A program made the translations under genes and the position numbers. DNA of 64,000 nucleotides from Thiohalophilus sp046483665 (GTDB lineage: Bacteria; Pseudomonadota; Gammaproteobacteria; UBA6429; Thiohalophilaceae), in the NCBI RefSeq assembly GCF_046483665.1, contig NZ_JAWOCR010000005.1, positions 1 through 64,000 of the forward strand, read 5' to 3'. The notes beneath the pieces are model-generated. The model had not been told where the DNA came from, ran no database searches, and saw nothing but the letters and a program-made list of their open reading frames with translations. Each line of letters starts with the position of its first letter. Positions within the stretch are counted from its first letter, which is position 1. This document shows, piece after piece, positions 33,692 to 42,108 of this stretch.

Positions 33692-34503
33692 GCGATCTTC
33701 TTATCAGCATCCGTGACAGGATGTTGTTTGAGGGGTTTGACTACGTCGGACCAGTGCAATATCTCCAACATGCCGTCCCGATGCTCGACCATTGCCGTAC
33801 AGTTCTCCACCCAGTCGCCGTCATTGCAGTACAACACGTCCCCAATCTGGCGAATCTCGGCATGATGAATGTGACCGCAGACCAGGCCGTCCACACCGGC
33901 GCGCCGGGCCTCGTGGGCGACGGCCTGCTCGAAGTCATGAATCACGTTCACGGCATTTTTGACCTTGCTTTTAAGAAATGTGGAAATGGACCAGTAAGGG
34001 AAGCCCAGCCGACGGCGAAGCGCATTCAGCCAGCGATTGGTATACAGCAGGACATCATAGGCCCGTTCGCCCAGGTATGCGACCAGCTTGCTGCAGCGGA
34101 TGGCATTGTCGAATTCATCACCGTGCAACATCAGAAGGCGTTTATTGTCAGCGGTTTTATGGATATAACGGTTATGAATGGAAATATTGCCAAACACCAT
34201 TCCATCCAGCTCCCGAAAATCCTCATCGTGATTGCCGGGGATATAGACTACCCTGGTACCGTGCTTGGCCTTACCCAGTATTTTGCGAATGACATCATTA
34301 TGGCTTTGCGGCCAATAGAGTCCTTTGCGACGCATGTACCACAGGTCGAAAATGTCACCAACCAGAAACAGATACTCGCACTGGACGGTGTCGAGAAAAT
34401 CGATCAGGTACTCGGCCTTGCAGCCACGATAACCCAGATGGATATCGGACAACCAGACACTGCGGTACCGGGGTGGACGGAGCGGGTGAACTGGATTCAT
34501 CAT
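33688..34503 (-). CDS. plcP: PlcP-like metallophosphoesterase (phospholipase C type)
   Basis: A 271-residue calcineurin-like phosphoesterase. The metal-site motifs are all present: LSDIHLGYRGCKAEYL, VGDIFDLWYMRRKGLYWPQS, YIPGNHDEDF, LMLHGDEFD and CGHIHHAEI. The overall pattern, including YWSISTFLKSKVKNAVNVI and NDGDWVENCTAMVEH, follows PlcP, the phosphate-starvation phospholipase C, more than LpxH, to which it is distantly related and as which it may be annotated. It is co-translated with the Agt-like gene. Upstream lie CTGTCAT-type repeats compatible with a Pho box and a 122-bp TTGGCAG array. Two consecutive ATGs start the gene. Confidence 0.8.
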   Translation of the reverse strand: MMNPVHPLRPPRYRSVWLSDIHLGYRGCKAEYLIDFLDTVQCEYLFLVGDIFDLWYMRRKGLYWPQSHNDVIRKILGKAKHGTRVVYIPGNHDEDFRELDGMVFGNISIHNRYIHKTADNKRLLMLHGDEFDNAIRCSKLVAYLGERAYDVLLYTNRWLNALRRRLGFPYWSISTFLKSKVKNAVNVIHDFEQAVAHEARRAGVDGLVCGHIHHAEIRQIGDVLYCNDGDWVENCTAMVEHRDGMLEILHWSDVVKPLKQHPVTDADKKIA

Positions 34504-34543
34504 CCTGGCCTCTGCTGGTTTTTACCAAGCCTAGACAATCAGT

Positions 34544-34572
34544 ATGACAAAACAGCGAAACCCCGATGACAG
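34544..34572 (-). promoter_or_regulatory. candidate Pho box upstream of plcP
   Basis: On the minus strand CTGTCAT (34572-34566) and TTGTCAT (34550-34544) lie 22 bp apart, two turns of the 11-bp PhoB repeat period, with a weaker TTTC-containing repeat between them. The site ends 41 bp before the plcP ATG. Spacing differs from the canonical adjacent pair, so the call is tentative. Confidence 0.4.
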
Positions 34573-34580
34573 AATAAAGA

Positions 34581-34702
34581 CAGTTGGCAGTTGGCAGTTG
34601 GCAGTTGGCAGTTGGCAGTTGGCAGTTGGCAGTTGGCAGTTGGCAGTTGGCAGTTGGCAGTTGGCAGTTGGCAGTTGGCAGTTGGCAGTTGGCAGTTGGC
34701 AG
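34581..34702 (+). repeat. (TTGGCAG) heptamer tandem array, 17 units
   Basis: CAG followed by seventeen perfect TTGGCAG units, 122 bp without a mismatch. The array begins 9 bp beyond the candidate Pho box of plcP, in the space between plcP and the upstream FKBP-methyltransferase gene. Inverted, degenerate partners (CTGCCAAC, CACTCAGCACTCAGG) lie at 34745-34782. Confidence 0.97.
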
Positions 34703-34774
34703 AAATTCTAAACCGGTTTTTTTGCTGTCAACTGCTATCTGATGACTGCCAACTTTCCCTTCTGCACTCAGCAC

Positions 34775-35983
34775 TCAGGACTTTTTTTGTCCCCAGACAG
34801 CAAATACAGGATCTGAATAAGCCAGTTGGCCGATATAGGGATCCTCGGCCGGCCGGGGATAGCCGCGCAGGGATTCGGTCTCCAGTTCTTTGAACTGGCC
34901 GCTGAGGCGCAGGTAATCACTAATCAGTTGCATGCGTTCGAAGTCATGCAGTTCGGTCCATAATTGAATCGCCTTGGTCGGGAACCAGCGATCGGAAAAG
35001 GTTATTACCAGTCGGGCACCGGGTTTTAATACCCGCGCGACCTCGCCAATCACAGTCAGGGGAGAAGTCAGGTATTCGATAGAGGCGGTACAGATCACTG
35101 CATCGAACATTGCCTCCTCAAATGGCAGGCGAGGGTCCCGGTTCAGGTCTTGCACGGTATAGTCCCGGAGGTATGGATTGGCCTGCATTTCCCCGGCGTT
35201 CATGCCCAGCCCGTGGACCATCTGATCCTCGGTCCGGGCCGGCAAGTGGGAGACCCAGCTCGACATCAGATCCAGCACCCGCATACCCGGTTGCAGAAAA
35301 CGGGCATAGATATCGCGGATATGCCGGCGACAGGTGGCATCCAGATGCTGTACCAGACGGGGGCTGGCATAGAATTCATCGTCCCCGGCCTCATCGATGC
35401 GGCGAAAAGCATCTTCGCTGAAAAAATCGGTATCGACATCCGGCAAGCTTGCCTGCATCCCCGGGCCGTTCGCCGTACAGGCCTCCAGAATATCCCGGGG
35501 CGGCTCGTTCTGATCACTGCCGGGCCGGGGTTCAGCCAACAAACTGGCCTTTAATTGTAGATGTCGACCGGCCAGCGGATGATTGAGATCGATAAGCAGT
35601 TCCTGCTCGCCCGCCTGCAGGCAACGCACTGGCCAGTTTGCATCGCGATCCATCTCGATCGCCTCGCTGACAAAGCGCCGTGGATAGAACCGTCCGGTGC
35701 GGGGGAGTACCGGCGGCAGTGGATGCTTGCTGCGGCGCCGGAACTGTTCCCGGGGCAGGGTTTTGATCAGATCGGGCTGATATTTGTGCTGCCAGTCATC
35801 GAACAGCAACTCACCCTGCACGTTCCCGCCAGCAGGGAGTTCCTGCAGCCGCGCGCCGAGCCCGGGCAGAAAACTATCCCGCGCCAGATCGACCTGCTCA
35901 AAGTAACCGCGATCGCGATGGCGGGCATGCGGGCTCTCCCAGTTCAGAGCGATTTCCAGCGGTGCTATTCGCGATGCTGACAT
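34775..35983 (-). CDS. FKBP-like domain fused to SAM methyltransferase
   Basis: A 402-residue fusion that I do not know as a named enzyme. The N-terminal 150 residues end with a SlyD/FKBP-type segment (QELLIDLNHPLAGRHLQLKA), while residues 190-402 form a class I SAM methyltransferase: QPGMRVLDLMSSWVSHLP, LGMNAGEMQANPYLRDY, FDAVICTASIEYLTSPLTVI and LKPGARLVITFSDRWFPTKA. A prolyl-isomerase or chaperone-like domain joined to a methyltransferase suggests a protein substrate, but this is speculation. It lies 9 bp downstream of the GST gene in one operon. The stop codon lies within heptamer-type repeat sequence (ACTCAGGACT near 34773). Confidence 0.7.
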   Translation of the reverse strand: MSASRIAPLEIALNWESPHARHRDRGYFEQVDLARDSFLPGLGARLQELPAGGNVQGELLFDDWQHKYQPDLIKTLPREQFRRRSKHPLPPVLPRTGRFYPRRFVSEAIEMDRDANWPVRCLQAGEQELLIDLNHPLAGRHLQLKASLLAEPRPGSDQNEPPRDILEACTANGPGMQASLPDVDTDFFSEDAFRRIDEAGDDEFYASPRLVQHLDATCRRHIRDIYARFLQPGMRVLDLMSSWVSHLPARTEDQMVHGLGMNAGEMQANPYLRDYTVQDLNRDPRLPFEEAMFDAVICTASIEYLTSPLTVIGEVARVLKPGARLVITFSDRWFPTKAIQLWTELHDFERMQLISDYLRLSGQFKELETESLRGYPRPAEDPYIGQLAYSDPVFAVWGQKKS

Positions 35984-35992
35984 AAACCGGGA

Positions 35993-36661
35993 CTAAACAC
36001 CGGCTTTTTGCGCAAAGATCGAGCCGCTGCGTTTGATGTAGTCACAGAAATCATCATTAAAACTCGCCTGCACGGCTTTGATGACAGAAGACCTCTGCAA
36101 CAGGGTCTCTGACCAGCGCGCAATCTGTGGCGCGTCTTCATAGATGTCCTGCCCCTGCATTCCTTCCAGGCAACCCAGCATGCGGAAGATCGGTGCATAG
36201 ACAGCATCGACCAGCGAAAACGCCTCACCATTGAAATAGGGGCCACCTTCGAAAAATTCATCCAGGGTTTCCAGCCGGTCCTTGACCGTCATCAGGTTCT
36301 GCTTGTAACCGATCTCTTCACCGGTCGTCGAGTAGGTATAGGCCGCGCCCAGCAGCTCATTACCGAACTCGACCCAGGCGCGGTTTTTGGCCCGTGCAAA
36401 CGGATCCTCGGGATACAGAGTGCCAGGCGTGATTTCGTCCAGATATTCACAGATCGGCATCGACTCAAACAGCGATTCGTCATCGACCATCAACACCGGT
36501 ACTTTTTCCAGTGGCGAGACGTCATAAAACCAGGCAGGCGGATTATCCAGATCGATATATTCGATCTCATAGGGAACCTCTTTCTCCAGCAATGTAATGA
36601 CAGAGCGCTGGACATAGGGGCACAGAGCAAAGCTTATTAATTTAAGTTTCGGTAATGACAT
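35993..36661 (-). CDS. glutathione S-transferase family protein
   Basis: A 222-residue GST-fold protein. The thioredoxin-like domain has FALCPYVQRSVITLLEKEVP with a possible catalytic cysteine at 14 and the EKVPVLMVDDESLFESMPIC glutathione-binding segment. The helical domain begins near DPFARAKNRAWVEFG. The N-terminal CPYVQR resembles omega or zeta-like GSTs that use cysteine chemistry such as deglutathionylation. The substrate is unknown. It is the first gene of a two-gene unit with the FKBP-methyltransferase gene. Confidence 0.82.
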   Translation of the reverse strand: MSLPKLKLISFALCPYVQRSVITLLEKEVPYEIEYIDLDNPPAWFYDVSPLEKVPVLMVDDESLFESMPICEYLDEITPGTLYPEDPFARAKNRAWVEFGNELLGAAYTYSTTGEEIGYKQNLMTVKDRLETLDEFFEGGPYFNGEAFSLVDAVYAPIFRMLGCLEGMQGQDIYEDAPQIARWSETLLQRSSVIKAVQASFNDDFCDYIKRSGSIFAQKAGV

Positions 36662-36823
36662 AATCCGTGAGTCCTGATTAATTTTGTGACATTCATTCCG
36701 CCAAACATCGCAGAAATTGTGCGCAACGGCATAACGACAAACAGTATATCAAGCGTCGGGCGGGCACGAACACCCTGGGTACCTGAATAAGCGTTTCCAA
36801 TATCCGGTTACTTTGTTCAAAAG

Positions 36824-36892
36824 ATTGCTTCGCTTCGCTCGCCATGACCGAAAATTGTGATGTGATTGCGAGAAACAACATAACGAAGCAAT
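36824..36892. repeat. intergenic repeat element with 33-bp core
   Basis: ATTGCTTCG at 36824-36832 and CGAAGCAAT at 36884-36892 form the ends of an inverted element. Its right half, 36860-36892, recurs with about seven mismatches at 58577-58609. A spurious frame reading MASEAKQS through it is typical of this kind of repeat. Confidence 0.75.
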
Positions 36893-36921
36893 ATCACAGG
36901 ACTGGCATTCGAAATGATTTT

Positions 36922-37554
36922 TCAGTTGGAAAAGCGACCCTGTTGTAAAAAAGCACAGACCTGTGTCGCAACATCGCGGGCGAACAGCATGCTCAGATGC
37001 GTATGCGGGAGGTTCAGATGCTGAGCCAGTCCGTCCGATCGGGTCTCATTCACAGCCACCGTGCCATCGTGTGGCCGGATCAGCTTTCCCGGAGCGAGTA
37101 ACATACCAATCCCCCTCGGACGGCTGCCGGCAATCATGCCTGACTCCTGGGTGCCCTGCCAGGACGGTGCATCACCCAACAGCCCGTACTGTGTCGAGCG
37201 TCCCAGAATCCAGCGAGTAAAACGCTGTCCGGCAAGATGGCGAGCGACCACGCTACCCTGCAAGGGTGTGCCCAACATGACGACCCGACCGGGATGCGGT
37301 GGTGCGCCCTGCGTATATAAATGTGTCAGTACGATACCGCCCAGGCTGTGTGCCACCAGATGCACCTGCCCGGCCTCGATTGATTGCAGATAGTCCCGTA
37401 ACCTGGCGGCATTTTGCTGTGGTGTGCGACGTAAACTGGGGTATCGAAAATAACGACTATCGAAGCCACACTTTTGCAAACGCCGACCCAGCAACCGCAG
37501 CTCCAGACTGGTCATCCAGATGCCGTGGATCAAAACAACAACATCGCGTGGCAT
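36922..37554 (-). CDS. alpha/beta hydrolase, lipase-like
   Basis: A 210-residue small alpha/beta hydrolase. VVVLIHGIWMTSLELRLLG provides the oxyanion HG near residue 10, VHLVAHSLGGIVLTHLY holds the nucleophile serine near 70, and NLPHTHLSMLFARDV the likely catalytic histidine near 186. There is no signal peptide. It resembles the PGAP1-like or esterase/lipase group found widely in proteobacteria. It follows the small membrane gene by 5 bp on the same strand, so it is the third gene of the histidine kinase operon. Confidence 0.82.
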   Translation of the reverse strand: MPRDVVVLIHGIWMTSLELRLLGRRLQKCGFDSRYFRYPSLRRTPQQNAARLRDYLQSIEAGQVHLVAHSLGGIVLTHLYTQGAPPHPGRVVMLGTPLQGSVVARHLAGQRFTRWILGRSTQYGLLGDAPSWQGTQESGMIAGSRPRGIGMLLAPGKLIRPHDGTVAVNETRSDGLAQHLNLPHTHLSMLFARDVATQVCAFLQQGRFSN

Positions 37555-37559
37555 GGATT

Positions 37560-37763
37560 TTACTTGAAAAACGTATACAGCAGATAGGCGCTGCTGGCCA
37601 GAATCAGCCCGTACCCCCAGAAAGCCAGCCTGAATTCACGGACGCGCAGTCCGGCAACTACGAAAACAATTCCGGTGAATAAACCGAACACGGCTGATCC
37701 GACAATCATACCATCGACTTCTTGTCGGGCCTGCTCCGGATCAGTTCCAATACGATACCGCAT
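37560..37763 (-). CDS. small two-helix membrane protein
   Basis: A 67-residue protein with two hydrophobic segments (about 18-41 and 46-65) separated by a basic turn, VREFRLAFW. A strong CAGGAG precedes its ATG, and its start lies inside the 3' end of the histidine kinase gene (23-bp overlap). No family recognised. Overlap and co-direction suggest it is expressed with the kinase. Confidence 0.65.
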   Translation of the reverse strand: MRYRIGTDPEQARQEVDGMIVGSAVFGLFTGIVFVVAGLRVREFRLAFWGYGLILASSAYLLYTFFK

Positions 37764-39897
37764 GGTTACTCCTGTCGTGACGCTGTTTTATTGGCAAACT
37801 GAACTCGAAGACATAACCGGGCCCGTTGCCCGGATAGGCGCGCAATTCGCCGCCCATACTTTCGATAATACTGTTGGCGATCGGCAAGCCCAGCCCGATG
37901 CCCTGCTGTTTGGTGCTCACAAGCGGAGTAAAGATGTTTTCCCGCATTTCTTCTGGCACACCGGGCCCGGTGTCACGGAATGAAACTTTGACAAACTCCC
38001 CCTCTTGTTCTGTCATTATCGTCAGTACTCGCTCTGATTCGAGCTCTTCCATTGACTCGATAGCATTAATCACCAGGTTCAGAATTACCTGCTGGGTCAA
38101 TATCGAGTCAACCAGGATAAGGGGCAGGGATTTCCCCAGCACATATACTACCTGTATCTGGCTGCTTTTAATCTTGTTTTCCACAAGACGCAGCGAATCC
38201 TGCGCCAGTTCATTAATATCCACTGAAGAGAACTTGATATCCTTGCGATTAACGAAATCACGCAACTTGTTGATAATTTTTCCAGCGCGCTCCGCTTCAT
38301 CACTCAGCCGGCCAAATACCTCCTGTACATCCTTATCAGTCAACCGACCTTCTCTTGCCCGGTTCAGTCCGCCCTTCGCATAACACATAATGGACGTCAA
38401 TGGCTGATTGATCTCGTGCGCCAGACTGTTGCCCAGCTCCCCTACCGAAATATACCGGGACAGGCGAGCCCGTTCCTCCTCCTGCTGATTCTTATCTTCA
38501 TCTGCCTGCTTCTTCTCGGTAATATCTTCGGCAATACCGGCAAGCCGATATATTTTTCCAAACTCGTCATAAACCGGAAACCCTTTGTCCTGAATCCAGC
38601 GAAATGTATTGTCTGGCCTGACAATACGGTACTGGATTTCAAATTTCCCACCCCGCTTAAAGTTCTCGTACTCACTGAACACCTTCGATTGGTCTTCAGT
38701 GTAGATCGATTCATGCCATAAATGCGGCTCGGCATAAAAAACATCCGGTTCACGCCCCCAGACATCAAGACAGGAAGGACTCACATAAACCATACGTTCC
38801 TCGTTAACATCAACAAGCCAGAAGACCTCGTTGATATTCTCCGATAACTGACGTAATCGTAACTCACTTTCCTGCAGGCGCCGGTGGGAGGCGCGCAATT
38901 CCTTTTCTGACTCACGTCGTTCTGTGAACAGCGCCGCCACTACCATCGCCGTGATTGTGGTTATACAGATAAACAATACGATCATCATCAGATTCAGTAG
39001 CGTATCCGATGCATCGTAAGGTCCCCACTCCGGATGGTAAGAAAACAGTAGCACAATACCAATCAGCATCGAGGCCATTGTGGCGCCAAACTGCTCGAAG
39101 CTGATGGCAACAAATACCGTCAAAGGAAGTATAAGGTAGAACAGACCAAGACTGGCTGTCGACTGTTCGTTCAGTCCGGAAAAGCTGTATACCGCCACGA
39201 AAATCATTAACAGCACGTACAGGGAAAGTTGCCCCAGACGATTCGTTCTGAGCAGATATTGGCAATCTTCACTGACATCGGTGTCAAGCCGGCTGCTTTG
39301 CGCTCCATCCGTGCAGTAGAAAAAAAGGTTTCGCCAGATCAGAATAAATGGTGCAACCAGAAGAATTCCTATAGCATCTCCGAGCCACCACATACCCGCA
39401 ACAAAAGTAAAATCAGACCAGCTGACAACGTTAGAGACCGCCATTGCAAGACCTCCAACCAGACTGGAAACAATCGGTGCAGCAAAGGCAATCGCGGCAA
39501 ACTGCAGTACTTCCCGAACACGGCGAAAGTTCAACTTTAAACGACAGCGATTCAGGAAATACCAGGCCGCCGATGCCTCCAGAGTATGACCGCAGGCTGC
39601 CAGAAAAGCAGCGGTTAACGGGAGTGCATTAAAGTAGGCGAGCAGGGAAATACCGATAAAGATGCCGGGCCACATACGTGGTCCGTACAGGACAAAAACA
39701 ACCACCGCCAGACCAGAGGCCGGCCAGAAGGGGGTGATCCCGGAATAGCCGGTATTGATCGACAAACCGGCTTGTCCCAGCAGGAAATAGACCACCCCGA
39801 ATAGCAGGCTGGCAAATGCATACTTGAGGGAACCTGGCCAGACCAGCCGTTCGGGCAACATGTATCGAGGTTTCTGGTTCAACAACGGTATTGCCAC
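37741..39897 (-). CDS. MASE1-PAS sensor histidine kinase
   Basis: A roughly 718-residue membrane sensor kinase. Residues 25-320 are a MASE1-type array of about eight to nine membrane helices (YFLLGQAGLSINTGYSGITP, FWPASGLAVVVFVLYGPRMW). A PAS/PAC domain follows at about 345-460 (RQLSENINEVFWLVDVN, VYDEFGKIYRLAGIAEDITE). The kinase core has H-box ELGNSLAHEINQPLTSIMCY near 495, N-box LNLVINAIESMEEL, DTGPGVPEEMRENIF and GIGLGLPIANS. No response regulator is encoded nearby, so the partner is elsewhere. The start is uncertain: GTG at 39897 or ATG at 39861. Confidence 0.83.
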   Translation of the reverse strand: MAIPLLNQKPRYMLPERLVWPGSLKYAFASLLFGVVYFLLGQAGLSINTGYSGITPFWPASGLAVVVFVLYGPRMWPGIFIGISLLAYFNALPLTAAFLAACGHTLEASAAWYFLNRCRLKLNFRRVREVLQFAAIAFAAPIVSSLVGGLAMAVSNVVSWSDFTFVAGMWWLGDAIGILLVAPFILIWRNLFFYCTDGAQSSRLDTDVSEDCQYLLRTNRLGQLSLYVLLMIFVAVYSFSGLNEQSTASLGLFYLILPLTVFVAISFEQFGATMASMLIGIVLLFSYHPEWGPYDASDTLLNLMMIVLFICITTITAMVVAALFTERRESEKELRASHRRLQESELRLRQLSENINEVFWLVDVNEERMVYVSPSCLDVWGREPDVFYAEPHLWHESIYTEDQSKVFSEYENFKRGGKFEIQYRIVRPDNTFRWIQDKGFPVYDEFGKIYRLAGIAEDITEKKQADEDKNQQEEERARLSRYISVGELGNSLAHEINQPLTSIMCYAKGGLNRAREGRLTDKDVQEVFGRLSDEAERAGKIINKLRDFVNRKDIKFSSVDINELAQDSLRLVENKIKSSQIQVVYVLGKSLPLILVDSILTQQVILNLVINAIESMEELESERVLTIMTEQEGEFVKVSFRDTGPGVPEEMRENIFTPLVSTKQQGIGLGLPIANSIIESMGGELRAYPGNGPGYVFEFSLPIKQRHDRSNHAVSYWN

Positions 39898-39993
39898 AGG
39901 CTGTGATTATCACCGCTAACTGTATGTGATAGTGAGGGTTTCGGCAAGCCCGTCCACGGACAGATTCCAGCCGTTCCATGCTATTCTGGGGGC

Positions 39994-40575
39994 ATGAATC
40001 AAATACCGGGCAATAACCGACTGGATGAGTACTTTGTCGTCCGGGTAGAACGCCAGCTCAGCACGGAACATATCCGGCGGTCCAAACGGGATATTTTTCT
40101 TGGCGAGAACGATCAGCTGGTACCCGCTCTGGATGCCCGGCGGTTTGATACCGCCGAGCTTGCCGCCTCGCATATTGAAACCCTGGACGAGCGTGGCCAG
40201 TATCAATACATCATCCAGTTCTGTAGCAGTAAAAAACCAAACGATATGCCGACCGAAGTCGAGGCGCTGATTAACCGGATTATGGAAATCCCCTACCCCT
40301 ATCGGCGCACCGCCTATAACTGGCTGCGGGGGCGTGATGTTCAGGTGCTGCTGAGACGCGAATCCGAGGAAGTGTGCGAGCGCCATCGCCGGGTATTGCT
40401 CGATCACGATATCGACATCACCCGCAAAAGTGACATCATCCTGATGAAACCCAAACGCAAAAAGTTCAAGATCAACACCGGTCAGAAATCCGACACGGCG
40501 CCACGTCAATACTTCGCCTACCCCGGCCAGAAACCCCTGCCGATCCCCTCCGACGATAGCGATGGATCTGAATAA
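39994..40575 (+). CDS. hypothetical protein, basic C-terminal tail
   Basis: A 193-residue soluble protein that I do not recognise. The first half is a helical and beta mix (DEYFVVRVERQLSTEHIRRS, then VPALDARRFDTAELAASHIE). A hydrophilic helical section EVEALINRIMEIPYPYRRTA follows. The C-terminus is rich in Lys/Arg (ILMKPKRKKFKINTGQK). The basic tail could bind nucleic acid or be an anchor. It is divergent from the kinase gene (96 bp) and has its own promoter. The minus-strand frame over the same bases was judged a shadow. Confidence 0.6.
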   Translation: MNQIPGNNRLDEYFVVRVERQLSTEHIRRSKRDIFLGENDQLVPALDARRFDTAELAASHIETLDERGQYQYIIQFCSSKKPNDMPTEVEALINRIMEIPYPYRRTAYNWLRGRDVQVLLRRESEEVCERHRRVLLDHDIDITRKSDIILMKPKRKKFKINTGQKSDTAPRQYFAYPGQKPLPIPSDDSDGSE

Positions 40576-40604
40576 CTATCCCCTATGGCTATATCTGTGG
40601 AATG

Positions 40605-40750
40605 AACGCAAAGACGTGGAGAGCGCAAAGAAAAATTGGTTTTAAACCACATAGTCAAGCAATGAGTCCAGGGCCAGGATTAATACATCATAATATCTAC
40701 TGTATTTAATAAATCTTTGCACCCTTTGCGACTTTACGCCCTCTGCGTTA
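40605..40750. repeat. inverted pair of CGCAAAG-type repeats at the rlmM end
   Basis: AACGCAAAGACGTGGAGAGC... (40605-40630) and CTTTGCACCCTTTGCGACTT... (40715-40750) are inverted relatives of the 9-mer cluster at 17947-17972. The right arm runs up to the rlmM stop codon. Confidence 0.65.
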
Positions 40751-41812
40751 TTTTCCAGAAGCGTCTGCGGTAAGAACACAGACGGTGACTTCCTCCCGGT
40801 CGTGATAGAGCTGCTTGCAGCGGATGGTGGCCTCCATGCCTGCGTGAAGCAGTTCGTCGTGCAGGAACGTCAGGCACTGCTGCACTTCCTGATAGCGTTT
40901 TTTCATCGGGAGTTTGAGGTTGAAGATCGTATATCGGCACCAGCCATTGACCAGCCAGCGTGCCATCAGGGCGGTGACTTTCTTCGGCTTGTCGACGATG
41001 TCACACACCATCCAGTCAACCTGCTTTGATGGTTGATAACGAAAACCGTCTTCGCGGATATGTTCAAGTTGTCCCGATTCCAGCAAATCCTCCTGCATGG
41101 GACCATTGTCCACCGCCATGACAAACAGATGCCGCTGTATCAGTTGCCAGCTCCAGCCCCCAGGGGCCGCGCCCAGATCCACCGCTTTCATGCCTGACCG
41201 AAGAAAGCGCTCGCGTTCGTCATCGAACAGCAGTCGCAACATGCCTTCTTCTAGCTTCAGGGCCGAACGGCTCGGTGCCTGGCGCGGCGCGCGCAGACGG
41301 GGAATCCCCATCAGCCAGATCGAACTGTTATTCAATGGCGCATAACCGACATAGGCGGCATGGGTGGAGAGAAAACACAGATGCAACCGGTAATCGGCCT
41401 TTCCCTGGTAAAGCCCGCCTGCGTCCAGTTGTGACTCCAGCGGGCGGGCCAGGGCCCGGCAGAGTTTCTGCAGCTCCTTGCCGGTATTGGTATCCGGGGT
41501 TTCGATAAAAAATCCGGCATAACGCTGAGGCTCTTGCTGCAATAACCTCAGAATAGGCGTCAGCCGATCAGCCAGCGGTAGATCATTGAGCAGTTCATAG
41601 ATAGCAAACCATTGGCGGGTAAAGATCAGATCCTCCAATGCCAGCACATCAAACAGATCGGCACCGGGATCATGGCTGGTGAAAGTGACATAGCCGCTGT
41701 CTGCCCGGGCCTTGCAGTACCCGCTGATGCCCCGCTGCAAAGCCTCGCCCTGGATTTCGGCGGCACATTCGTTCTCAAACCCGGCCCGGCAATATAACAA
41801 CCAGCTTGCCAT
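40748..41812 (-). CDS. rlmM: 23S rRNA C2498 ribose methyltransferase RlmM
   Basis: A 354-residue protein with an N-terminal THUMP-like half (ASWLLYCRAGFENECAAEIQ to about 160) and a C-terminal RrmJ-type methyltransferase. SAM-site residues lie in GMKAVDLGAAPGGWSWQLIQ (about 205-225) and MVCDIVDKPKKVTALMARW, with the late NLKLPMKKRYQEV carrying the catalytic lysine. RlmM 2'-O-methylates C2498 of 23S rRNA in gammaproteobacteria. The length matches. GAGGCATTAA precedes the ATG. It is the last gene of a four-gene minus-strand operon beginning with the spermidine-synthase-like gene. Confidence 0.92.
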   Translation of the reverse strand: MASWLLYCRAGFENECAAEIQGEALQRGISGYCKARADSGYVTFTSHDPGADLFDVLALEDLIFTRQWFAIYELLNDLPLADRLTPILRLLQQEPQRYAGFFIETPDTNTGKELQKLCRALARPLESQLDAGGLYQGKADYRLHLCFLSTHAAYVGYAPLNNSSIWLMGIPRLRAPRQAPSRSALKLEEGMLRLLFDDERERFLRSGMKAVDLGAAPGGWSWQLIQRHLFVMAVDNGPMQEDLLESGQLEHIREDGFRYQPSKQVDWMVCDIVDKPKKVTALMARWLVNGWCRYTIFNLKLPMKKRYQEVQQCLTFLHDELLHAGMEATIRCKQLYHDREEVTVCVLTADASGK

Positions 41813-41820
41813 TTAATGCC

Positions 41821-42108
41821 TCACCCGGTCTGTTGCTCAAGCCATTGCAGCTGATACACGGCATCCTCATACGTCTCGCCGCAGATCGAGGCCGTCGCGC
41901 TGAACTGCTCGCAAACCGCGGGCCGTTCAGGTTGCCCGAACAGGCGACACAGATGATTCTCATCCAGCTGGATGCAACGCACGCCGGCCGGTTTGCCCTG
42001 TGGCATGCCGGGAATCGGTGAGGAGATAGACGGCGCAATACAACAGGCGCCACAACCGGCGCGGCACGCCATACGGTCGGTTTGTTGCAGCTGAGCGATA
42101 TTTGTCAC
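41821..42108 (-). CDS. YkgJ-family cysteine-cluster protein
   Basis: A 95-residue Zn/Fe-cluster protein of the YkgJ (UPF0153) type. ACRAGCGACCIAPSISSPI contributes four cysteines (C15, C19, C22, C23), followed by VRCIQLDENHLCRLFGQPER, AVCEQFSATASICGE and a short C-terminal helix. The function is unknown; members are often small oxidoreductase-like cluster proteins. Translation begins at a GTG that shares one base with the TAG stop of the ParB-like gene, so the two are translationally coupled. rlmM follows after 8 bp. Confidence 0.82.
   Translation of the reverse strand: MTNIAQLQQTDRMACRAGCGACCIAPSISSPIPGMPQGKPAGVRCIQLDENHLCRLFGQPERPAVCEQFSATASICGETYEDAVYQLQWLEQQTG

Noticed and set aside
33631..34569. 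312-codon plus-strand frame
   Set aside because: Antisense to the plcP-like gene; the minus strand carries the metallophosphoesterase motifs.
39916..40509. 197-codon minus-strand frame
   Set aside because: Antisense of the 193-residue hypothetical. The plus strand was preferred because its composition is more protein-like and its ATG suits a divergent promoter, but certainty is moderate.
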